Positions 60,001 through 64,000 of a stretch of DNA of 64,000 nt are shown in pieces; the first letter of the stretch is position 1, and each line of letters begins with the position of its first letter. Where the stretch lies: assembly GCA_002633025.1 (NCBI GenBank), contig NMRB01002021.1, positions 12,888 to 76,887 of the forward strand, given 5' to 3'. The notes beneath the pieces were generated by a model. The model did not search any database. It saw only the letters and a list, made by a program, of their open reading frames with translations, and had not been told where the DNA came from. Origin of the DNA: Notospermus geniculatus. Lineage: Eukaryota; Nemertea; Pilidiophora; Heteronemertea; Lineidae. Made by a program: the position numbers and the translations under genes.

Positions 60001-63000
60001 GTCCTCCACAAACAGATTGACAAAATGATCAGCTGATTACTCGAGCCACGATTTCCATTAATCATACTCGGGGGAGATCTTGTCAAATAGTAATATTACC
60101 ATTCTCTGCTGTGGTAATGATGCGGCTTAACATGCAGGATAACTTGCATTGCCAACTAAAAGTGCAAAGGCAATTAATTTGTAACGCCAGAGGCTGATGA
60201 CCTGTGTGTAGATGTGGTGTAGTGACTCGGGTCTTTGACTAGCCATTAGAAGGTATCTGGTTCAAAACCAAATGTTGCTAAGGATTCTGGGTCTTGCTTC
60301 AGTTCCTCTTACACCTAGCATCCTGAGTATGTCAGTGGTTCATACTGACCCTTACCGGTACTAGCAATCGAAAGCTTCCAATATTAGGGAGGTTCTGCAT
60401 CGTCACGAATCACGAAATACGAAACGATTTCATGACGTTGATGATGTTACGTCATGACGCCGTTTCTTCGTCTAAATCCGTGGTTGTCCGACCTTCCGCC
60501 TTGTGAACGATGTGACAACCTCTCTTTAACACCACGTCATTACCTTACACACATATTTCATGCTTTTATTCCACTGCTAAAGTGTGACAGGTACCGGTAT
60601 ATCCAATTGTCACCTGTATGTTCAGAAAAGCCCCAAAACATATTTCTTGTAAATGAAATAAATCGGAAAGTCGTCTCGGAATATTTCGCAAATTTTCGGC
60701 CCCAATCGGGGTCTTCCTCAGGTGCTATGTAGAAGAGATCCCAGAGGTGATCTCTTCTACAAAGCGCCTGAGGAAGACCTTGATTGGGTCGAAAATTTGC
60801 GAAATATTCCGAAACGACTTTCCGATTTATTGTATACTGTGTGTCGTTTTTGTGCTGTTTTTTGGATATCTTGTAAATGAAAATTAGCAAATCGTAATTC
60901 GTAAACCACCTACGAAGATCTACGGCCATCCTCGTCAACACGCAACGAATTTGCGTGACGTCGCAAAAGAGACGCAAAATGATATGTCAAACTGATGATG
61001 TCATAGTAGAAGCATATTTGTATTTCGTAATGCGGAGACGTTGTGGAACCTCCTTATTGGTGTTGGGACTTTTGGCAAGTCTCTTCACCTCAGTTGTTTC
61101 ATTTCACCCTCAAGCTACTACTACTAATAGGTTGCGAGCATTTTAAAGGTTTTAAAATTCTAACAATCTATGAGTAGGTAGGTGTAGTAGCTTTTGCTAG
61201 GGGTCATGGTGAGTCGTGGGAGTGAATAGGACCAATACTGCTAGCAGAATCCATCAGGCGCGGATCCAGAGGGGGGGTTTGGGGGTCCTGACCCCCCCTG
61301 CTTGCCACCACCAATTGTTTTTTCTTTGAATAATTTGCGACAGTAAGCAAAAAACGCAAAGTAAAGCTTCTGTTTTGATACTGAGATGCCAGGAAATTGC
61401 GTCTACGGCCTTCTAGATTTTCAAAATTTTCCAGACCCCCCGTCAGCGCGGACACTATTTGCTGCCCGCCTCCGACGACCGCTCTCGGCGGCCCTGACCC
61501 CCTCTGGCCAAAATCCTGGATCCGCGCCTGATCCATTGGCCTGCTCTTACCAGTACCGGTACTCAATAGGCCCTATATTGAAACCCTTCAAATTCCACTT
61601 CAGGAGCATCTGTGTCAACTGTAAGTGTCCACGAGAAGACCATGATGTCTACCATGAAGGAGGTTTCGTTAATGTCCGAGACAGAATCGGTTGGCCAGAG
61701 CACGAGGACCCGCTGCTCCTGGTTGACAAGGAGAAGACCCTACAAGAAGGGTACACATGGACACCACCGGGGCTTTCATCGGAAAAAGTAAGCAACGTTA
61801 CCACGTATAGGCTACACTCCTATTTGCCTTACTTTGCCTTTTGGTGACCTGCAACACAAGGCTCAGAATCCTGCCCCTCCCCCACTCAGGGGTCAACCAT
61901 AGCACATGCTTGTTCCAATTTTCTCAGGAAAAGGGGTAGGCTAATTTTCGGCAGCACTGTTCGGGAAAAAATTCCTGTAAAACACTTAAAATAGGGGTAC
62001 TTTGAATGATTTTTCTCCCGAAAAATTCTTAAAAAGGGGTCAAAATGTTCTCTTCCCGAAAAAATAATAAAAAGGGGTATGAAAGTCCTATTCTCAATGA
62101 AAAAGCTTTAAAAGGGGGTGAAAATCCCTTGGTGCCTTCAATTAGGGGATCTAATTGCATGAAAAATCCCGAAAAAGGGATGAAAACATCTTGGTTCCTT
62201 CCATTAGGGGGTCTCATTGGATGAAAAAAGCCCACAAAAAGGGGTGGAAAATTTTCTTTGGTTCGTTCCATAAGGGGGTCCTTTTCACACTCAGGAACAA
62301 GCATATGTGTACCCTAAAATCAAGGAGTCAGGGGAGGGCTGGGCTCAGAATTCAATCTTTCCATGACTGCCAGTAATCATTAAACTTGAAAACACATCTT
62401 TTTCAGATTAATGAGTATATGTCACAACTTCCAAACGACAAGGTGCCAAAACTCGGCTCGCCGGGCGAAAAGAAACGTAACATTCAACTTATCTACCAAC
62501 TTCCAAAGCAAGATTTATCTGAGGAATACTGTCGGAGTCTGACGACGCCTCAGATGCTTCAAGCGTTCCATGTTTTTAAAGAACGGCGAGATGATGAGGC
62601 GATGGACATTGCGTTCGTTCAGGATGATCTAAAAGAAGACATGGTGGGTGGTGGACCAAATTTTGCTTTGAGTGTATGACTCTGTGGAGGACGCGCTTCC
62701 TCTGATGGGTAGGCCTACCTCCTCAGAAAGATGTGCATCATTTGCACTCTTGTCCTACTGCCCATCCGATGAGAACTTACTAGTGTCCCACTGGCGACCT
62801 TTTCCCACGACAAGGGGCGAATCTTAAGTCTGCGAAATTCCCTCGACAAGCTGCGATATTTAGCATTAATGTGTTTCGCATGGGATCATGGAGCCAGAGA
62901 ATCACTGCGAACATAGACGACAGTCTACGAAGAGCTACGATTTTTTCGTTCGTCCCTTGTCGCAGGCCAAAAGTCGCCAGTGGGACGCTAGTATTAGATA

Positions 63001-64000
63001 CATTGTAGGCCTACATGCTACCTCACTCGAGCAGTCACAACTAATACTCCTGCAGCGAGTCCCAGTTGAGTGAAACATTTCCAGTTGTGCCATCTATACG
63101 AAGAAGCTAGAACTGCTCATCGTAGTTGGTCTTGGTATGGCAGTAGATCACATCTTCATTGGGCTTATTGATGAATAACTTGCTTGTCACATCCAAATGT
63201 CCATGTTGCCTACTACATTTTTTTGGCATGATTGGGGACCAAAATTTCAAGTTTTGTTGATGTTTGTCAGGACTGCAACTGTAGAACATGTAGGCCTAAT
63301 GCCTGACGATAGAGAGCAAAAAGTCACTTCAGCGGTATGATATGATGAAGTCCTCCATGACTGATTGATTTTACCATTGAAGGTCACCTATACCTCAGGG
63401 TTCCCCCTGGTTTCTGAAAAACATTCTTCACTTTTTTCGTGAAAAATTAAGTCCAAAAAGATATTCTTCACCTTCAGTCTTAATTTGTTCATTTGTCTGC
63501 AACTCTGAACAAGCCCCGCCAAAAAAGTTCGTCAGTTTAGACTGCTACACAGGGTCCGTCCGATTGGGGCCCTAATTTCGGCAAAGGTGGTGATTTTGTG
63601 GTGGGACTTTAGAACTGGTGGGTTTGAAAATTTAGGGAAAACACAATTTTGATATTTCAATAAATTTGTATTCATCAAAAAGCAATTGCATTTGCCACAG
63701 TGTGACGATTGACAGTAATTTTTCCCTCGTCACTAGTGAATTACATTCGTCAATGACGATTGTGACGAGCGCCAGCGGGAATCCTGCCTACCTGGCTTCA
63801 ATGACTTTGTCACTTTTAGATCCTCATTGTCGTTTCAGGTATGTTACAATTGTGAAGGTGAAATCGAAGCAAGCGACATGGCCATTTTCGCACCCAAGTT
63901 CGGCCCTGACGTGTGTTGGCACCTGGCTTGCTTCATGTGTCACAAATGTGAGGAGCTTCTCGTGGACCTGGTCTACTGTTTCAGTGACAGCCAAATCTAC
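36097..64000 (+). CDS. PET-LIM domain protein, prickle/testin family (3' end beyond window)
   Basis: Seen: exons 36097-36349, 58886-58971, 61604-61787, 62407-62643 and 63839-64000 (cut), with phases 0, 2, 0, 0 after the first. ATG 36122 has a strong context (AATATGG); from it 299 residues are visible. Residues 1-76 are acidic. 89-120 hold a Cys-rich motif (CDNCKERCPGFLRHRWR, then CVNCKCPREDHDVY). 155-245 are the PET domain (YTWTPPGL, LPNDKVPKLGSPGEKKR, YCRSL). LIM1 starts with ligands C247, C250, H273, C276, C279, C282. Known: prickle acts in planar cell polarity and testin at focal adhesions and actin; both have PET plus three LIM domains. The PET wording resembles prickle, the Cys-rich part testin-type proteins, so the subtype is open. 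If the acidic exon is correctly joined, one intron is 22.5 kb. The exon at 36097 would accept an upstream exon ending in phase 2. The first exon is the least certain part. Confidence 0.88.
36401..36559. mobile_element. foldback element with TAAAGCGGCCCATACACG ends
   Basis: Left TAAAGCGGCCCATACACGTT with CAATATTATTGCACAATATG, right CATATTGTGCAATAATATTG with CGTGTATGGGCTGCTTTA. Lies 50 bases after the first PET-LIM exon. Confidence 0.85.
36607..37045. mobile_element. CGACCGCACAG-family MITE copy 3, split by a 379-base element
   Basis: The left arm of the MITE runs to CACCAGTTA at 36654. Then comes an element at 36655-37033 with ends GGGCAAGCAAAC and TTTGCTTGCCC, then TTAGTTATAA from 37034. Removing the insert restores CAGTTAGTTATAA, which matches CAGTTAGTTCTAA of copy 2. 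TTA is the target duplication, as for PIF/Harbinger-type elements. The insert interior has no transposase frame. The right arm of the host MITE is lost. Confidence 0.82.
37105..37822. mobile_element. 718-base element, GGCGAGACTTTTTTTATACC ends, TTG target duplication
   Basis: Left GGCGAGACTTTTTTTATACC then TTGGTTAGCGTGC; right GCACGCTAACCAAGG then AATAAAAAAAGTCTCGCC. The direct repeat TTG flanks it (37102-37104 and 37823-37825). The interior holds several AATAAAATTTTATTTTTATT blocks. The end is shared with 40919-42033. The two elements are one family. Confidence 0.85.
37823..38312. other. no gene recognised
   Basis: Short frames only. Confidence 0.5.
38313..38411. repeat. hairpin with GTTAGGTTAACGATGTCG arms
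   Basis: CATGTTCCCGAAGCCATCG and TTAGGTTAACGATGTCGTTA face TAACGACATCGTTAACCTAA and GACGGCTTCGAGAACATG. About 99 bases. Confidence 0.8.
38817..38967. mobile_element. foldback element with GCTAATGCCCGCTGTACAC ends
   Basis: GCTAATGCCCGCTGTACACG and ATCAAAGTTTTTCATC face GATGAAAAATTTGATCA and TTTACAGTGGGCATTAGC. It is preceded by a GCTAATGC cluster. Confidence 0.78.
39473..39690 (+). mobile_element. tRNA-derived SINE, family C, copy 2
   Basis: The head GGGGTGGCGCAGTGGAAAC with GGTTGCGGGTCCGATCC (B box) and the body CTCCAGTTTCCTCCTAC match the reversed copy at 13178-13386. Confidence 0.72.
39706..40140 (+). mobile_element. tRNA-derived SINE, family A, copy 1, inserted in a hairpin repeat
   Basis: The SINE runs about 39826-40133. 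Its head GGAGCCCGGTGGTGTAGTAG has one extra TAG compared with the copy at 48766. The B box is GGGTTCGAATCCC, the body AAATGGGTACCGGTCGGAAA, the tail ACTTTAACTTTA. It sits after AATCTTTAGTTTAGCATC and GGCTAAACTAAAGATT, halves of an older repeat also seen from 32221. Confidence 0.85.
40502..40704. mobile_element. foldback element with AAAGGGGCTGTTCGTTTTC ends
   Basis: AAAGGGGCTGTTCGTTTTC and AATCTGAGTTGTGATCCTT face AGGATCACAACTCAGATTC and AAAATGAACAGCCCCTTT. Confidence 0.83.
40919..42033. mobile_element. 1.1-kb element, GGCCAGACTTTTTTTATTCC ends, TAA target duplication
   Basis: Ends GGCCAGACTTTTTTTATTCC and GGAATAAAAAAAGTCTGGCC. TAA flanks both sides (40916-40918 and 42034-42036). AATAAATTTTATTTTTA-type blocks lie inside both ends as in 37105-37822, so this is a longer member of that family. 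No transposase frame. Confidence 0.85.
42037..42962. other. no gene recognised
   Basis: Short frames only; no repeat family recognised. Confidence 0.5.
42963..43125. mobile_element. near-perfect palindrome with CCAGGGCTGGGTTGCAC ends
   Basis: CCAGGGCTGGGTTGCACAAA and GGGGTTAGCGCTAACTTTAT face ATAAAGTTAGCGCTAACACC and TTTGTGCAACCCAGCCCTGG. The loop is about 20 bases. Confidence 0.88.
43126..43775. repeat. ACTACTTAAGTCTAAGTGTG hairpin cluster with a TTAGGG-like stretch
   Basis: Two hairpins follow each other at 43559-43667 and 43670-43775, both with GGGCCCATATTCATAAAAC-type ends and CTTAAGTCTAAGTGTGACAC arms. A looser related end lies at 43126. Between them (about 43325-43470) are many GGGTTAG, GGTTAGGG and GGGGTCAG words, a degenerate telomere-like stretch. 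Confidence 0.8.
43776..44533. other. no gene recognised
   Basis: Frames up to 98 codons with no family likeness. Confidence 0.5.
44534..44884. mobile_element. 351-base foldback element with ATGCGGGAGATCCACTGAC ends and internal decamer repeats
   Basis: Left ATGCGGGAGATCCACTGACT and TTACGATCAGTTTGCGATTA, right TAATCGCAAACTGATCGTG and GTCAGTGGATCACCCGCAT. Between them, about a dozen variants of a GTTTRCGACTA decamer occur in both orientations. Confidence 0.85.
44970..45211. mobile_element. foldback element with CCTAGTTCATACTTCGACG ends
   Basis: Left CCTAGTTCATACTTCGAC, right GTCGAAGTATGAATTAGG. The interior is CG-rich, with GCGTCCGTCGCACGATC and TCAGCGACGGCGACGC. Confidence 0.78.
45212..46182. 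other. no gene recognised
   Basis: Short frames only. Confidence 0.5.
46183..46851. repeat. 34-base minisatellite, about 19 copies
   Basis: The consensus unit contains TTTCTTTGTAATCTTTCTTG followed by ATCATTGGAAGTAG. Units differ by a few substitutions (CTCTCTTG, TTGATTATT, GGAGATAG). Paired units with TTTCTAATGATCATTGG occur twice, showing local re-duplication. Confidence 0.92.
47336..47680 (+). repeat. diverged 300-base repeat, copy 1 (partner at 50572-50880)
   Basis: Blocks GTTGACGTTGCGTCATGAAA, CCTGTACATTTTTCTA, GTTGCTTTTATCGC and GATGATGTAA occur in the same order and spacing in both places. Identity is perhaps 80 percent by eye. The two are 3.2 kb apart and in the same direction. Confidence 0.78.
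48540..49145 (+). mobile_element. AGCTCACCTG-type repeat, copy 2, with a family-A SINE inserted
   Basis: The host repeat (TTTTTAGCTCACCTGGGGTG start) is interrupted after CCCCTAGGTCAGATGA. A SINE at about 48766-49064 (head GGAGCCCGGTGGTGTAGTGG, B box GGGTTCGAATCCC, tail ACTTAACTTAACTTA) is followed by a second AGATGA. The host then resumes with CCAATGACAGCAAGTTTCGG. The six-base AGATGA duplication marks the insertion. Confidence 0.88.
49383..49643. mobile_element. foldback element with AAGGGAGTAAGAA ends
   Basis: GGGAGTAAGAAATTAAAG, GGAAATTTTGGAATTTTGC and TTTTTCAATTTCTCAAATT on the left are mirrored by AATTTGAGAAATTGAAAAA, GCAAAATTCCAAAATTTCC and CTTCTTACTCCC on the right. Confidence 0.85.
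49644..50109. other. no gene recognised
   Basis: Short frames only. Confidence 0.5.
50110..50393. mobile_element. foldback element with TACAGTACGTTGCACA ends
   Basis: TACAGTACGTTGCACAATTG at the left, CAATTGTGTGCAACGTACTG at the right. The interior is CG-rich. A 137-codon frame across it is a by-product of low stop density. Confidence 0.78.
50572..50880 (+). repeat. diverged 300-base repeat, copy 2 (partner at 47336-47680)
   Basis: Same ordered blocks as copy 1 (GTTGACGTTGCGTCATGAAA, CCTGTACATTTTTCTA, GATGATGTAAAG). Confidence 0.78.
51271..51590. mobile_element. foldback element with ATCTCAAAATTGCTTGATGC ends
   Basis: ATCTCAAAATTGCTTGATGC and GAGACGAAATTTTTTCGTCT face GAGACGAAAAAATTTCATCT and GCATGAAGCAATTTTGAGAT. 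Confidence 0.8.
51591..52366. other. no gene recognised
   Basis: Short frames only; one N at 51986. Confidence 0.5.
52367..53174. mobile_element. nested foldback elements: GTTCCCACTA outer, AGTGTTTTTCAC inner
   Basis: The outer element has GTTCCCACTA and TAGTGGGAAC ends and an interior full of AATCGTGG/CCACGATT words, including an internal copy of TTCCCACTATCACGAATC. It is interrupted at 52709-52969 by a second element with ends AGTGTTTTTCACATTGAAC and GTTCAATGTGAAAAACACT. TTA flanks the inner element on both sides (52706-52708 and 52970-52972). Confidence 0.85.
53175..54282. other. no gene recognised
   Basis: Frames up to 126 codons on the minus strand without family likeness. Confidence 0.45.
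54283..54751. mobile_element. foldback element with internal tandem array
   Basis: The ends GTATGGGTGGTTATAACCGC and GCGGTTATAACCGCCCATAC are perfect but for one base. Inside, a unit of 85-95 bases starting CAGCGCCATCTTACGTCT recurs at 54453, 54538 and 54633. A reversed, diverged unit (ACTGCAGTCGT to GTAGTCATATTC) forms the left arm. Confidence 0.87.
55010..55151. mobile_element. short element with AAGCTACGTTTA ends
   Basis: Left AAGCTACGTTTAGCTGACA, right GGTAAACGCAGCTT. The interior has GCGGAATGCGGATTGCGGAA against CCGCATTCCGG. Confidence 0.72.
55152..56270. other. no gene recognised
   Basis: Short frames. AGTGCCTGAGGAAGAGTCGA at about 55550 recalls the GAGGAAGACC words of 60657-60831. 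Confidence 0.45.
56271..56709. mobile_element. inverted repeat, 95-base arms
   Basis: CTACAGTTCATTCCACATCC and CCACAACGGCTGGGTCAAAT on the left are mirrored at 56611-56709 (ATTTTACCCAGCCGTTGCGG, GGAAGTGGAATGAACTGTAG). The plus-strand frame through the left arm is read here as non-coding. Confidence 0.75.
56710..57680. other. no gene recognised
   Basis: Opposed frames of about 110 codons overlap at 57262-57700 and have no family likeness. Confidence 0.45.
57681..57769. mobile_element. CGACCGCACAG-family MITE, copy 4 (short)
   Basis: It starts GACCACAGAAAGTCCGATAG and ends TATCGGACTTTTTGTGCGG. The loop is different and shorter than in copies 1 and 2. Confidence 0.8.
57978..58212 (+). mobile_element. 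tRNA-related SINE, fourth type
   Basis: The head GGAGCTAGGTGACGTGGTGG with the B-box-like GGTCAAGGGTTCAATTCCC is followed by a body containing GATGAGCTGCTCCTTGAG. There is no second copy here. A 185-codon minus frame covering it is treated as chance. Confidence 0.65.
58213..58885. other. no gene recognised (end of the long PET-LIM intron)
   Basis: Short frames only; the splice acceptor CTACTTACAG lies at its end. Confidence 0.5.
59005..59364. mobile_element. foldback element with TAGTGAGGTTTCGCAAATC ends
   Basis: TAGTGAGGTTTCGCAAATCT and AAACACGAAATACGAAAT face ATTTCGTATTTCATACTCG and AGATTTGTGAAACCTCACTA. ATTTCAGGAGATGATTGGTA inside faces TACCAACCATCTCCTGAAAT. Confidence 0.85.
59465..59868. 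mobile_element. 404-base element with CAATCTCGTACCCAGAGATT ends and 9-base target duplication
   Basis: Ends CAATCTCGTACCCAGAGATT and AATCTCTGGGTACGAGATTG. CTGAGTTGA flanks both sides (59456-59464 and 59869-59877). GGTTGTAGGTCGCT faces GCGACCTACAACC. No coding capacity. The duplication length suggests a hAT-like or other 8-9-base integrator. Confidence 0.87.
60211..60330 (+). mobile_element. degenerate tRNA-like SINE head
   Basis: GATGTGGTGTAGTGACTCGG and TATCTGGTTCAAAACC resemble the A and B boxes of the family-A SINE with several changes. The body is not preserved. Confidence 0.5.
60385..61056. mobile_element. nested foldbacks: outer TAGGGAGGTTCTGC, inner AAATAAATCGGAAAGTCG
   Basis: Outer ends TAGGGAGGTTCTGC and GTGGAACCTCCTTA, with CACGAAATACGAAAC against TTTGTATTTCGTAATG. 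The inner hairpin at 60657-60831 has AATATTTCGCAAATTTTCG and GTCTTCCTCAGG on one arm and CCTGAGGAAGAC and CGAAAATTTGCGAAATATT on the other. Confidence 0.78.
61255..61530. mobile_element. 276-base element, CAGGCGCGGATCC ends, ATCCAT direct repeats
   Basis: Left CAGGCGCGGATCCAGAGGGG, right TCCTGGATCCGCGCCTG. GGTCCTGACCCCCC faces GGCCCTGACCCCCTC in part. ATCCAT at 61249-61254 and 61531-61536. The frames across it on both strands are chance. Confidence 0.82.
62010..62290. repeat. GAAAAAGGGGTGAAAA quasi-tandem repeat
   Basis: Some seven units of CCCGAAAAAnnGGGGTnAAAAT spaced 30-65 bases, in the intron between PET-LIM exons 3 and 4. One pair (ATTAGGGGGTCTCATTGGAT against ATTAGGGGATCTAATTGCAT) shows the longer 65-base unit. 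Confidence 0.65.
62779..62993. mobile_element. foldback element with ACTAGTGTCCCACTGGCGAC ends
   Basis: TAGTGTCCCACTGGCGACCT and CACGACAAGGGGCGAA face TTCGTCCCTTGTCGCAGGCC and GTCGCCAGTGGGACGCTAGT. In the intron before the LIM exon. Confidence 0.83.

Overview
ORGANISM. The window is a draft-assembly piece (two N gaps, 16106-16661 and 32911-33768, plus single Ns) of an invertebrate animal genome. Genes are broken into many small exons with GT/AG introns, intergenic DNA is AT-leaning, and the space between exons is packed with palindromic (foldback) elements and tRNA-derived SINEs. The genes and the repeat style fit a marine deuterostome (echinoderm, hemichordate or lancelet) best. That is an inference and the species cannot be fixed from sequence alone. 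LAYOUT. (1) 0-11 kb: two complete four-exon genes of the fatty-acid-binding-protein (FABP) family on the minus strand (5946-4352 and 10619-9221). The first sits between two almost identical 824-base direct repeats (1-824 and 7360-8182). (2) 12.9-20.2 kb: a complete eleven-exon cholinesterase-type carboxylesterase gene on the plus strand, reconstructed here as 651 residues. It has an intact Ser-Glu-His triad, the choline-site Trp and an N-terminal membrane anchor. All exon phases agree, and the 556-base gap lies inside an intron. (3) 24.6-26.6 kb: the last three coding exons of CCT8 (chaperonin CCT subunit theta, 141 residues). The preceding two thirds of the gene are not visible upstream. (4) 36.1-64.0 kb: a PET-LIM gene of the prickle/testin family on the plus strand, running off the right edge inside its first LIM domain. 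It has an intron of about 22.5 kb filled with nested mobile elements. Weaker single-exon candidates lie at 21829-21988 (minus) and 31208-31354 (plus). REPEATS. About thirty inverted-repeat elements of roughly 90-1100 bases were recognised by eye. They include families with several copies here (TIR CAATAGGAGC, four copies; TIR CGACCGCACAG, four copies; TIR GGCSAGACTTTTTTTAT, two copies), several with clear target-site duplications and several nested. There are also at least three tRNA-related SINE families with two copies each, a 34-base minisatellite (46.2-46.85 kb) and a 22-base tandem array (22.24-22.54 kb). HOW THE GENES RELATE. The four genes belong to unrelated processes: intracellular lipid carriage, surface ester hydrolysis, protein folding, and planar polarity/cytoskeleton. 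I see no operon-like or functionally co-ordinated system. The most notable biology is the membrane-anchored cholinesterase, the FABP pair lacking the usual ligand Tyr, and the very dense foldback-element landscape.
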